A DNA stretch of 63,548 nt. Source: Candidatus Azobacteroides sp. GTDB taxonomy: Bacteria > Bacteroidota > Bacteroidia > Bacteroidales > WRGA01. Of the stretch, positions 51,736 to 60,566 are shown piece by piece (the first letter of the stretch is position 1; the number at the start of each line of letters is the position of its first letter). The notes beneath the pieces were generated by a model, which saw nothing but the letters and a program-made list of their open reading frames with translations, was not told the origin of the DNA and searched no databases. Position numbers and translations under genes: made by a program. The stretch spans positions 1-63,548 of the forward strand of contig WRGA01000117.1 in assembly GCA_009787405.1 (NCBI GenBank). The letters run 5' to 3'.

Positions 51736-53346
51736 TTAATATTTGAATCGTTTGCCCTTATAGATCGGAGTATCCTCTTTTCGTTTGACGGTTCTGAATA
51801 TATCATTTTTATCGGAAGGCCGCAGATAATCGAACCACACGAAACTTTTCAGGTAAAGATCTGCCGGCTTGACCAGCTCGACCGGCGTGAGAGAACCTTG
51901 CGGAGCGGGGTAAATAATCATCCTGTCGATTTTTTTGTCAGTCAAAAAAATATCCATGAACCCACTCAACGTCCGGTTCAATCCGATCAGGCTTTTGTCG
52001 TTTTCTTCCGGATAATAAATCGATTCGGCATTGCCGTCAACCGTTATTTTATACACCTCCCTTCCCCTGAAATACACTTTCATGTCCATGCCGGTAAGTT
52101 GGTCGAAATGTTGCAACGAGTCTTTTTGAGACGCCGCGAAAGCAAATTCTTTGATATGGGCAAAATTAGGCGTGCTGTCACTCATGTACACCAAAATGGT
52201 ATCGCCGTAAATCTGATACGCTTCATTCCACATTACCGGGTCTTTATACATGCGGAGCACCGAATCTTTCGTATTATATTGCATCGAATCGCAAACACCT
52301 TGAAAATCGGTACGGTAAAATCGGACATGATAATAAGCTTTCAACATCTTGAAGGTTGAATCGGACAATGTTTTCAGCGTGTCAGCGTGCAGATATAAAC
52401 TGTCTTTTCCCGAATATTCGATTGCCAACGCTTTTTTGGTCACAAACGAATATTGAGTCTGTTCGTTGTGATAGCCGTATTCTCCCCGTAAAATGATTTT
52501 TTGGACACTATCGTTCATTTCGATATTTCCGAACACTTCGCCGATCCCGTTTTTCCGGTCATATTTTAACGTATCTCCGGTCAGGGTTTGGGTTTTTGTC
52601 ACCACTTTCGAACGATCCAGTAATTCGGATTGGTCGGTACGTGTGTTGTACCAGCCTCTGGTACAATAAATAACGCTGCTGTCGGTGACGATGGTGGAAG
52701 GTCCCAAAATATCGGCGATTCCCGTTGCGGTGTTGTAACGAAGCGTATCGGAATAAAGCGTGAACTTGGGGTTGGTCAACCGGACATCGTAATTGAAAAT
52801 CGCAATTTTGGTTCCGGGATTGTATTGTCCGTAAACGGAACTCAATTCGTTTTCTTGATCGATGATGACTCCGCCGTCAAAATAATACCCGATATTCGCT
52901 ATACGGTCATAATTAAGGCTGTCGGTGAACAACGTGACCCCTTTGTTTTCCATTCTTACATTTTCCCGTAACCGGGCCAGATTCCGATTGCCGTCGTAAT
53001 ACAACACATTGCCGTAAGTAAACAAGGTGTCGGCCTGATTCATTTCCACATTTCCGAAAGCATCCAGAGAATTGGTCTTGTCGTAGAAATAGGCGCTGTC
53101 GCAATCCATGGTCGTGCTTCCGTGACGAAAACGGACATTTCCCAGCAAAACCTGAATGTCGGGATTCAGTATTTTATTGAAAATCAACGAATCGGCTTGT
53201 TCCAAATGAACTCTGTTTTTATCTTGTGCCGGATTGGCCGGAGGCTGGAGTTTTTGCGCGAGCGAGCCGATAACGATCAGGCACAAAATCCCGATAAGCG
53301 TAATTTTGTGCCTGATTTGACCTGATATATTTTTTCCGGTACCCAT
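51736..53346 (-). CDS. OstA-like (LptA/LptD N-terminal type) envelope protein
   Basis: A 536-residue exported protein with a signal peptide or anchor in its first 35 residues. The body consists of repeating beta-jellyroll strands with G-N-V-x-M and D-x-A-x-Y-F-Y patterns (S-A-Y-F-Y-D-K-T, G-N-V-E-M-N-Q-A) as in OstA/LptA domains, which carry lipopolysaccharide across the periplasm. Bacteroidota encode a long version of this kind near parvulin genes. The gene follows the SurA-like gene by 1 nt, supporting a role in outer-membrane assembly. Confidence 0.85.
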   Translation of the reverse strand: MGTGKNISGQIRHKITLIGILCLIVIGSLAQKLQPPANPAQDKNRVHLEQADSLIFNKILNPDIQVLLGNVRFRHGSTTMDCDSAYFYDKTNSLDAFGNVEMNQADTLFTYGNVLYYDGNRNLARLRENVRMENKGVTLFTDSLNYDRIANIGYYFDGGVIIDQENELSSVYGQYNPGTKIAIFNYDVRLTNPKFTLYSDTLRYNTATGIADILGPSTIVTDSSVIYCTRGWYNTRTDQSELLDRSKVVTKTQTLTGDTLKYDRKNGIGEVFGNIEMNDSVQKIILRGEYGYHNEQTQYSFVTKKALAIEYSGKDSLYLHADTLKTLSDSTFKMLKAYYHVRFYRTDFQGVCDSMQYNTKDSVLRMYKDPVMWNEAYQIYGDTILVYMSDSTPNFAHIKEFAFAASQKDSLQHFDQLTGMDMKVYFRGREVYKITVDGNAESIYYPEENDKSLIGLNRTLSGFMDIFLTDKKIDRMIIYPAPQGSLTPVELVKPADLYLKSFVWFDYLRPSDKNDIFRTVKRKEDTPIYKGKRFKY

Positions 53347-53347
53347 T

Positions 53348-54706
53348 TTATTGTTTCAGCCAACCGGGATATTTAAAGTCGCAATTGCTCCAACTCGGAT
53401 CAATTCTGACATATGTCGTTTTTTGTTTTTCCCGGATCCAATTATCAATGACATCTTGCATCTTGGCCGATCTCACAATGTCCCTTAATTCCTGATAATC
53501 AGCGGCTACATTGGCTTTGTGACCCGGATACCGCGCTTTGAGTTTTACCAGCATACAAATCGTTTTTTGTTTCCGGTCTGTGATGGCGACGGCATTGGAT
53601 ATATCGCCCGGTTTCATGGTATCGACCACTTTAGCGATTTCCTGCGGCAATTGTTGCATTTCGAAACGGGATGTTCCGGTTTCGGGATTGGCCATTAAAC
53701 CGTTGTTGTTTCGGGATTCTTTGTCTTGAGACAAATACAGGGCTGCCTCTTCGAATGTAAATTTTCCGTTTTTGATGTCTCCGGCGATGGAATCCAGCTT
53801 ATTCAATGCCGAAGTGATCGCTTTCGACTCGATTTTCGGCTTCAGCAGGATGTGACGGACATTCACCCGGTCTCCCCGGCGTTCGATCAGTTGAATGATG
53901 TGGAATCCGTATTCTGTTTCCACGATTTGGGAAACTTTTTTCGGATCGGACAGCGAAAATGCAACATTCGCAAATTCCGAAACCAATTGTGCTTTTCCCA
54001 TAAATCCTAATTCTCCTCCTCTGCTTGCGGATTCGGTATCTTCGGAATACAACCGCGCCAAAGTCGAAAATTCGGCTTCACCGTTGTTGACCCGATCCGT
54101 AAATTCACGCAAACGAGCTTTTACAGCATCGATTTCCTGAAATGTAGCCTTCGGTTCATTGGTAATGACCTGCACTTCCACTTGAGTGGGAATGAAAGGA
54201 ATACTGTCGGACGAAAGTTTACTGTAATATTTTCTTACTTCGACCGGTGTGATTTTGATTTCTCCTATAATTTTCCGTTGCATGGCTTGTACGGTCAGTT
54301 GGTCGCGGACAATATCTCTCATGGATTCCCGGATTTTTACGCCCGGCTTGCGGAAGTATTCTTCCATTTTCTCTTTCGATCCGATTTGTGAGATAAAGTA
54401 ATCGATTCGGGCATCGACCTGCTGGGTTACTTCGGCATCGGTGACGTCGACACTGTCTATTTTTGCCTGATTCAGGAATAATTTCTGAACTGCAATGTTT
54501 TCGGGAATGACGCAATAGGGATCTCCTTCGATTTTTTCGCCTCTGTACAATGCTTCCATGCGCTGTTCCTCCACTTCGGACTTTAATATCGCCTGGTCTC
54601 CGACTACCCAGATCACTTCGTCGATGACATTATCCTGTGCGTTTGTCGCAAGAGCAAACATCAGCAGTTGCAACAAGAAAAACGGTTTACGAATGAATTT
54701 AAACAT
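53348..54706 (-). CDS. SurA-like peptidyl-prolyl isomerase
   Basis: A 452-residue periplasmic folding factor with signal peptide (cleavage near T-N-A-Q-D). It has a SurA-type N-terminal helical domain, then two parvulin domains: the first at about residues 170-280 (S-R-G-G-E-L-G-F-M-G and E-T-E-Y-G-F-H-I-I-Q-L-I-E), the second at about 285-390 (V-R-H-I-L-L-K-P). Such proteins escort outer-membrane barrels. It is second of three envelope genes transcribed together. Confidence 0.9.
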   Translation of the reverse strand: MFKFIRKPFFLLQLLMFALATNAQDNVIDEVIWVVGDQAILKSEVEEQRMEALYRGEKIEGDPYCVIPENIAVQKLFLNQAKIDSVDVTDAEVTQQVDARIDYFISQIGSKEKMEEYFRKPGVKIRESMRDIVRDQLTVQAMQRKIIGEIKITPVEVRKYYSKLSSDSIPFIPTQVEVQVITNEPKATFQEIDAVKARLREFTDRVNNGEAEFSTLARLYSEDTESASRGGELGFMGKAQLVSEFANVAFSLSDPKKVSQIVETEYGFHIIQLIERRGDRVNVRHILLKPKIESKAITSALNKLDSIAGDIKNGKFTFEEAALYLSQDKESRNNNGLMANPETGTSRFEMQQLPQEIAKVVDTMKPGDISNAVAITDRKQKTICMLVKLKARYPGHKANVAADYQELRDIVRSAKMQDVIDNWIREKQKTTYVRIDPSWSNCDFKYPGWLKQ

Positions 54707-54752
54707 TTGTCTTTATCGGTTAAACTTCCGGTTTACAATACCCGGCATTTCT

Positions 54753-55616
54753 TTAATAATAAATTTTCACTTTATCGGATTTCACGGCTTCTTCATACAA
54801 ATCGTTTTCGATTTTTTTGATGAAAGCGGTTCTTTTCTCATTTCTCAACATGTCGATGATTTTGGCTTTTGCAAATTCATACGGTTGCTTGTCTCCGGGC
54901 ATAAGACATTCTTTAATGTTCAAATAATAATAGAACGAACTGTCTTGCGCTTCCACGAATGTGTTGTTTTTCAGGAAATCGGGCGAAGCAAAACCATTGG
55001 CGGCATACGCCAGATTTTCCGTCAATTTGCCCAACGGCTCCCAACGATCATAGAAATATTCGTAAATGGAAGCATTTTGAATACAATATTTTTCGATGTT
55101 TTCGATGTTTCCCGAGCCGGGATTTTGCGTTTCTTTTTTGCACCATTCTTTCAAATCATCGAGCTTTGCGGCATTTAACGGAACTTTTAATATAAATCCT
55201 TTGATAATGGTTTCTGTCAATAAAAAATCTTTTTCGTTCTGTTGATAATAAGATTTGATTTCTTCTTCGGATATATTTTTGTTCAGTCTTTCTTCCACAA
55301 GTTTGTTCTCGTAAGTATGCAAAATCAATGATTTCCGATATTCTTCCACCATTTGGTCGATGTCTTTGCTGTTTCCGATGTTTCGTTGAGCTTGTTGAAA
55401 CATCAATTCGTCATTGATCCACATTCTGATGTAATGTTCCGCAAATTGAAGGCTGTCTTCTTTGCTCAATCCTTTGGGAATTATTTCATCCAGTTTTTCT
55501 TTGCGCAATACCTGATCTCCGATCACCACCAAAGGTCTGTTCACATTTTCTTCATTGTTGCAGGAAAAAAAACAAAGAACAAAAATTACGGGCAATAAGT
55601 AAACTTTCGAAATCAT
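54753..55616 (-). CDS. Parvulin-like lipoprotein
   Basis: A 287-residue lipoprotein with lipobox C-F-F-S-C (Cys about residue 19). It has the SurA_N-like helical region (Q-L-A-rich in the first 150 residues and Y-Y-Q-Q-N-E-K-D-F) but no clear parvulin catalytic core, so it is probably a chaperone rather than an isomerase. It lies 46 nt upstream of the SurA-like gene, as in other Bacteroidales. Confidence 0.78.
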   Translation of the reverse strand: MISKVYLLPVIFVLCFFSCNNEENVNRPLVVIGDQVLRKEKLDEIIPKGLSKEDSLQFAEHYIRMWINDELMFQQAQRNIGNSKDIDQMVEEYRKSLILHTYENKLVEERLNKNISEEEIKSYYQQNEKDFLLTETIIKGFILKVPLNAAKLDDLKEWCKKETQNPGSGNIENIEKYCIQNASIYEYFYDRWEPLGKLTENLAYAANGFASPDFLKNNTFVEAQDSSFYYYLNIKECLMPGDKQPYEFAKAKIIDMLRNEKRTAFIKKIENDLYEEAVKSDKVKIYY

Positions 55617-55742
55617 GATGAAATAAATATACCGAAATGGAATTACGGTTAATAAAAACCGTTTTTTGATTTTAAGCGGCTAAAGTACGACAATATTTGC
55701 AAGTTGCGGCATTTGTTAATACTTTTTAGTGATATGAATGTC

Positions 55743-56603
55743 TTATTTTCCTAACAGACGTTTTAATTCGGCTATTTCTTTATCTTTTTCCGAGAGAGCT
55801 TTGTCTTTCTCCGAAAGGGCTTTATCTTTTTCCAAAAGTGCTTTTGTCTGGTTGGCGATAATGCGCTCGTTTATCCGGAAGGCTTCCACATAATCGTCTT
55901 CGGCGGTCATTGTGTTTTTCATCTCCTCGCTTTGCGATGCCTTTTGCAGCCGGCGTATGACCGGACGGTATTCTTCCGGGAAATCTTCCTCCGAAACATT
56001 CAGAATATGATGATCGGACGTGCGGTTGCTCTGGTCGAATATCCCCAACAGTTTCTCGAGATCATTCCTCCTATGCTTCGGAAGTTCGGGTATCTGAATG
56101 ATCCATGAACGGTGGTGAAGCCCTTCGATAAACTCGTTTTTCCCGCTTTCCACTTCCGTATTCGTCGTCCGGTCTTTTGTCCGGTGATTGACTTCCAACA
56201 GAGGAATGCCTTTGATGCCTAATCCCCGGCCGAGGAAGAATATGCAGTATATTTGCAGGGCTTTCCGTTTTCCGAAGGAATCCTCGTAACTGTTTGACGG
56301 ATTTTGGTATTGTCCGCCCAAATAACGTCTGAAACGCATGATGTCGGTGGGAAGCATTGCTTTCTGCACTTCGATGATTACGCTCCGGCAGCCGTTTTCG
56401 GTTTCTATTTTTGCCAGAAAATCCAGATGATAGACCGTGTAGCTCTGTTTGTTGTGGTCAATGGTCAAAACATGTTCCTGCGGCGAAAAGTCCAATTCAA
56501 TGATTTTTTCATCGATGATGGCCGAGATGAATTTTTTCGCAACCTTGTTGTCTTCCATCATGTATTTGAATACCACATCGTAAAGAGGATTTGCTATATA
56601 CAT
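55743..56603 (-). CDS. Rpn-type PD-(D/E)xK nuclease/transposase-like protein
   Basis: A 286-residue protein of the Rpn/PD-(D/E)xK transposase family. The start N-P-L-Y-D-V-V-F-K-Y-M-M and the site D-F-L-A-K-I ... V-I-I-E-V-Q-K-A are diagnostic. Family members act as DNA nucleases that promote recombination; many copies per genome are usual. The C-terminus carries three repeats of A-L-x-E-K-D-K encoded by a 21-bp tandem repeat, and ends in a helix. No transposon ends were found around it. Confidence 0.87.
   Translation of the reverse strand: MYIANPLYDVVFKYMMEDNKVAKKFISAIIDEKIIELDFSPQEHVLTIDHNKQSYTVYHLDFLAKIETENGCRSVIIEVQKAMLPTDIMRFRRYLGGQYQNPSNSYEDSFGKRKALQIYCIFFLGRGLGIKGIPLLEVNHRTKDRTTNTEVESGKNEFIEGLHHRSWIIQIPELPKHRRNDLEKLLGIFDQSNRTSDHHILNVSEEDFPEEYRPVIRRLQKASQSEEMKNTMTAEDDYVEAFRINERIIANQTKALLEKDKALSEKDKALSEKDKEIAELKRLLGK
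55779..55841 (-). repeat. Three 21-bp tandem repeats inside the Rpn gene
   Basis: Units at 55779-55799, 55800-55820 and 55821-55841 encode A-L-S/L-E-K-D-K each and form a heptad coiled coil. Copy number could change by slippage without breaking the frame because the unit is 7 codons. Confidence 0.85.
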
Positions 56604-56642
56604 AATTTTTTGCGTTTGGGATCATAAATGAGGTAACTGACT

Positions 56643-57326
56643 TCAGCTTCTTCTGTCTCTGCCAAGAAAAATCATGATATAATAAAATAAAGTTGCCAAT
56701 GAAGACAAGGCTGCAATCACATAAGTATAAGCCGCCCACTTCAAGGCATCTTTAGCCGGAGGATAGGTATTCGCATCCGTAATCCCGGCTCTGTTCAACC
56801 ACGCCAAAGCTCTGCTGCTGGCATTAATTTCAACAGGCAATGTAATAAAGCTGAATAACGTCGTCATGGCAAACAAAATGATCCCGGCAAGCAATAATCC
56901 CGGGAACCGGTTTACCATAACAATCCCCGCAAGTAACACCCATTGCATCCATTGGGAGGCAAAATTAACCACCGGCACCAATTTCGAACGCATGGTCAAA
57001 AAACTGTAAGCCGTGGCGTGTTGTACAGCATGTCCGCATTCATGTGCGGCAACAGCCGCGGAAGCGACACTGTTTCCGTAATATACGTCACGGCTCAGAT
57101 TAACCGTTTTTTTGGCGGGATTATAATGATCGGTCAGCTGACCTTCCACTGATTCCACGACAACATTGTTGATTCCGTTATCCCGCAACATTTTTTCAGC
57201 TACATCTTTTCCCGTCATTCCGCTCCTCAACGGGATTTGGGAATATTTATTAAATCGGTTTTTCAATCCTGACTGGATAAACCAACTGATTAAAGCGAAT
57301 ATTCCGAAAATTACATAAATAGACAT
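56643..57326 (-). CDS. Neutral zinc metallopeptidase (YugP family)
   Basis: A 227-residue membrane protein of PF04298. It has an N-terminal helix, the zinc motif H-E-C-G-H in A-A-H-E-C-G-H-A-V-Q-H near residue 93, and three more helices in the C-terminal half. Family members are predicted membrane-bound peptidases of unknown target. Its start codon is immediately preceded by an AACTCTT repeat tract at 57329-57347. Confidence 0.9.
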   Translation of the reverse strand: MSIYVIFGIFALISWFIQSGLKNRFNKYSQIPLRSGMTGKDVAEKMLRDNGINNVVVESVEGQLTDHYNPAKKTVNLSRDVYYGNSVASAAVAAHECGHAVQHATAYSFLTMRSKLVPVVNFASQWMQWVLLAGIVMVNRFPGLLLAGIILFAMTTLFSFITLPVEINASSRALAWLNRAGITDANTYPPAKDALKWAAYTYVIAALSSLATLFYYIMIFLGRDRRS

Positions 57327-57328
57327 GA

Positions 57329-57347
57329 AGTTAAGAGTTAAGAGTTA
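57329..57347 (-). repeat. (AACTCTT)n tract upstream of the zinc peptidase gene
   Basis: On the minus strand TAACTCTTAACTCTTAACT ends 2 nt before the start codon at 57326. Same unit and orientation as at 17991-18022 and 60491-60560. Confidence 0.8.
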
Positions 57348-57378
57348 AAAAATTAAATAAATTGTCCGGATTATCCGT

Positions 57379-58647
57379 TTATTTATTTTCGCGTAAAATA
57401 GTTTGTTCTCTGTCGGGCCCGACGGAAACAATTTTAATCGGAACATTCAGTTCTTTTTCCAGAAAATCGAGGTATGCATTAAATTTTTCCGGAAATTCGT
57501 TTTCCTTTTGCATTTTTGTCATGTCGGTTTTCCAACCCGGCAATTCGGTAAAAACAGGGTTTACCTCATCATTCAATTCATGCGGGAAATAATCGATTTT
57601 CCTCCCGTCGATTTCATACGCCACACAAGCTTTGATATATTCAAACGAATCCAATACATCGCTTTTCATCATGATCAATTGAGTGACGCCGTTTATCATA
57701 ATCGAATATTTCAATGCGACAAGATCGATCCAGCCGCAACGACGGGGACGACCGGTCACCGAACCAAATTCGACACCCAAATTTCTCATCTTCTCTCCGT
57801 TTTCGTCAAAAAGTTCGGTCGGAAAAGGGCCGCTGCCCACACGGGTACAATACGCTTTGAAAATTCCGAAAACCTCTCCGATTCTGCGGGGAGCAACCCC
57901 TAACCCCGTACAAGCACCCGCACAAATAGTATTCGAAGAGGTCACAAACGGGTAAGAACCGAAATCGATGTCTAACAATGTTCCTTGCGCTCCTTCGGCC
58001 AACACCGAAATTCCTTCGTTTACTTTTTCATTGATAAAATGTTCACTGTCTATAAAGGTATAGGTCTTTAATTTTTCGATTCCTTCAAACCACTCTTTTT
58101 CGATCGATTTCAAGTCATATTTAAAATGATAAAGACGTAATATTTCTTCATGACGAGCAACCACAGCTTTATATTTAATTTCGAAATCGGAAAGAATATC
58201 CCCGACTCTCAGGCCATTCCGACTTATTTTGTCGGTGTAGGCGGGACCGATTCCCTTACCTGTCGTTCCGATTTTGGACGAACCTTTGCGAAATTCGGAA
58301 CAAGCATCCAACAACCGATGAGTCGGTAAAATAAGATGTGCTTTTTTCGAAATCAACAATCTTCCTTTCAAATTATGCCCGGAAGATTCCAAAGCTTCCA
58401 CTTCTTCTTTGAAAAGCGCGGGATCCAACACAACCCCGTTGCCAATGATATTTATCTTATCGCCCTGAAAAATACCGGAAGGAATAGAGCGGAGCACATA
58501 TTTTTTACCGTTGAACTCCAGAGTATGTCCGGCATTCGGTCCACCCTGAAAACGGGTGATCACATCATATTTCGGCGTCAAAACATCAACCACCTTGCCT
58601 TTACCTTCGTCTCCCCATTGCAACCCTAAAAGAACGTCTACTTTCAT
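57379..58647 (-). CDS. purA: Adenylosuccinate synthase
   Basis: A 422-residue GTP-dependent enzyme converting IMP to adenylosuccinate. The N-terminal G-L-Q-W-G-D-E-G-K-G-K, the G-T-T-G-K-G-I-G-P-A-Y segment near residue 127 and V-T-S-S-N-T-I-C-A-G-A are intact. It overlaps the fur gene by 4 nt (ATGA), so the two are coupled. Confidence 0.97.
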   Translation of the reverse strand: MKVDVLLGLQWGDEGKGKVVDVLTPKYDVITRFQGGPNAGHTLEFNGKKYVLRSIPSGIFQGDKINIIGNGVVLDPALFKEEVEALESSGHNLKGRLLISKKAHLILPTHRLLDACSEFRKGSSKIGTTGKGIGPAYTDKISRNGLRVGDILSDFEIKYKAVVARHEEILRLYHFKYDLKSIEKEWFEGIEKLKTYTFIDSEHFINEKVNEGISVLAEGAQGTLLDIDFGSYPFVTSSNTICAGACTGLGVAPRRIGEVFGIFKAYCTRVGSGPFPTELFDENGEKMRNLGVEFGSVTGRPRRCGWIDLVALKYSIMINGVTQLIMMKSDVLDSFEYIKACVAYEIDGRKIDYFPHELNDEVNPVFTELPGWKTDMTKMQKENEFPEKFNAYLDFLEKELNVPIKIVSVGPDREQTILRENK

Positions 58648-59129
58648 TTCCTGATTTCTTTATTATTTTTTATTTTTTTATTTTTCGTCGAAGAACATTT
58701 ATTGCAAACACCATACATATATAAACTGTAATGAACCGGTTTGAATCTCGATATTTTCTTGTTTTCGATCAACCGGCTGATATCATTGTCTTTGATTTCA
58801 CGCACCGCTCCGCATTCCGTACAAATCAAATGGTGATGATTATCGTTGTTGTAACTTTTTTCATAATAAGAAATATTTTTTCCGAATTGATGTTTGAGCA
58901 CCAACCGGCAATCCAACAACAATTCGATGGTATTATAAATGGTTGCCCTGCTCACACGAAAATCCCCTGAACTCATCGATTCGTACAATGCTTCCAGATC
59001 AAAATGTCCGTCGAAAGAATAGATGTGTTCGAGAATTGCGTAACGCTCCGGAGTTCTCCGGTGTCCGTGCAATGCCAAATATTCCGTAAATTTTTCTTTT
59101 ACGATCTCTTTTATTTTCTCGTTGTCCAT
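58644..59129 (-). CDS. fur: Fur-family transcriptional regulator
   Basis: A 161-residue metal-dependent repressor. The winged-helix part has R-R-T-P-E-R-Y-A-I-L and V-S-R-A-T-I-Y-N-T-I-E-L-L; the metal part has H-H-H-L-I-C-T-E-C-G near residue 98 and C-N-K-C near residue 142, forming a structural zinc site. Whether it senses iron, zinc or peroxide is not visible. It leads a fur-purA operon behind a consensus promoter. Confidence 0.93.
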   Translation of the reverse strand: MDNEKIKEIVKEKFTEYLALHGHRRTPERYAILEHIYSFDGHFDLEALYESMSSGDFRVSRATIYNTIELLLDCRLVLKHQFGKNISYYEKSYNNDNHHHLICTECGAVREIKDNDISRLIENKKISRFKPVHYSLYMYGVCNKCSSTKNKKIKNNKEIRK

Positions 59130-59155
59130 AAAATTTGACCGATTGCCAAACCCGA

Positions 59156-59186
59156 CAAAGTTACGTTTTTTTAATGATAACTCAAA
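59156..59186 (-). promoter_or_regulatory. Promoter of fur-purA
   Basis: On the minus strand TTTG (59183-59186), a 19-nt spacer and TAACTTTG (59156-59163) fit the Bacteroidota consensus exactly. Transcription would start about 20 nt before the fur start codon. Confidence 0.65.
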
Positions 59187-59194
59187 ACAATTTT

Positions 59195-59295
59195 CCGGAT
59201 GTATGATGCTGCACGCACGGTAATAAGGCTCAACCCGCCGGCATCACCCCTGCCGAACCCACAAATCCGGATCGATAACCGGTTCGTACATCCGG
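59195..59295. repeat. Inverted repeat in the fur-pta gap
   Basis: CCGGATGTA (59195-59203) and TACATCCGG (59287-59295) are perfect 9-bp arms around an 83-nt centre that is more GC-rich than its flanks. The 312-nt gap between fur and pta has no gene. It may be a degraded mobile repeat. Confidence 0.4.
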
Positions 59296-59441
59296 GCATA
59301 CAAATGTAAAAAAAACAAAAAATATTGATTTTGCAATGTGGAGATTAGTTTTTTTTGATAAAAATGTAATCCGGATATTGCATTTTTACTATTTTTGTGG
59401 GGTTAAAATAGAAATTGATGAACAGAGAAAAGGAAATAGGC

Positions 59442-60488
59442 ATGGATTTAATTCAAAGCATCATCGAACGGGCGAAAGCAAACAAACAGCGCATTGTTTT
59501 ACCCGAAGGAACGGAAGAACGGACATTAAAAGCCGCAGATCGGGTGCTTGCCGATGAAGTGGCGGAAATCATTTTGATCGGAAACCCTTCCGAAATTTCG
59601 GGGATGGCAGACAGATTCGGATTAAAACATATTTCCGAAGCTGAAATCATCGATCCTCTTCACCACAATAAAAAAGAAATTTACAGCGATTTACTTTTCA
59701 ACCTCCGGAAAGAGAAAGGATTGACCTTCGAAAATGCGTGCAAATTAATCGAGGATCCTTTGTTTTTGGGATGTTTGATGATTAAAAACGGAAATGCCGA
59801 CGGAGAAGTTGCGGGAGCCCGGAATACAACGGGCAACGTTTTGCGTCCGGCTTTTCAAATCATCAAAACATTGCCCGGCATCAGTGTCGTATCCGGGGCA
59901 TTCATCATGTTTCTTCCCGATAAAACTTATGGTGAAAACGGTATCATGGTATTTGCCGATTGTGCCGTTTTACCCGATCCCACGGCGCAAGAGTTGGCTC
60001 ACATTGCGGTGGCAACGGGAAAAACCACTCGCGACATTGCCGGATTTGAACCGCGCATAGCCATGTTGAGTTTTTCGACTAAAGGAAGCGCTTCACATAA
60101 AATGGTGGACAAAGTCGTTGAAGCCACCCGATTGGCAAAAGAATTGGATCCGTCTCTCAATATCGACGGAGAACTGCAGGCTGATGCCGCCATCGTGCCT
60201 TTGATAGGCCAAAGTAAAGCTCCCGGAAGCAAAATAGCCGGACATGCCAATGTATTGGTGTTTCCCTCATTGGAAACAGGAAACATCGCCTATAAACTGG
60301 TTCAACGCTTAGCCGGTGCCGAAGCCGTAGGCCCTGTTTTGCAGGGAATCGCCGCCCCGGTCAATGATTTGTCGCGCGGATGTTCAATCGACGATATTTA
60401 CAAAATGGTCGCCATCACGGCCAACCAGGCAATCGGCAATAAAACCGACAAGTTAAAAGCTGATTTGAATTTCACCACAATATCGTGA
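59442..60488 (+). CDS. pta: Phosphate acetyltransferase
   Basis: A 348-residue enzyme converting acetyl-CoA and phosphate to acetyl phosphate. The short single-domain form is typical of anaerobes. Signatures are R-I-V-L-P-E-G-T-E-E-R near residue 15, G-A-R-N-T-T-G-N-V near residue 126 and the C-terminal N-D-L-S-R-G-C-S. I start at 59442 (M-D-L-I-Q-S-I-I-E-R) as in homologues; 59418 in the same frame would add 8 residues. With ackA it forms the acetate/ATP pathway, separated here by one extra gene. Confidence 0.96.
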   Translation: MDLIQSIIERAKANKQRIVLPEGTEERTLKAADRVLADEVAEIILIGNPSEISGMADRFGLKHISEAEIIDPLHHNKKEIYSDLLFNLRKEKGLTFENACKLIEDPLFLGCLMIKNGNADGEVAGARNTTGNVLRPAFQIIKTLPGISVVSGAFIMFLPDKTYGENGIMVFADCAVLPDPTAQELAHIAVATGKTTRDIAGFEPRIAMLSFSTKGSASHKMVDKVVEATRLAKELDPSLNIDGELQADAAIVPLIGQSKAPGSKIAGHANVLVFPSLETGNIAYKLVQRLAGAEAVGPVLQGIAAPVNDLSRGCSIDDIYKMVAITANQAIGNKTDKLKADLNFTTIS

Positions 60489-60490
60489 TA

Positions 60491-60560
60491 AACTTTTAAC
60501 TTTTAGATTTAACTTCAACTCTTAACTTTTAACTCTTAACTCTTAACTCTTAACTCTCAA
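60491..60560 (+). repeat. (AACTCTT)n tract upstream of the HAD-like gene
   Basis: About eight perfect or near-perfect AACTCTT/AACTTTT units fill the gap between pta and the next gene, ending 7 nt before its start codon. It is the longest of the three tracts in this window and could vary in length by slippage. Confidence 0.85.
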
Positions 60561-60566
60561 CCGTAT

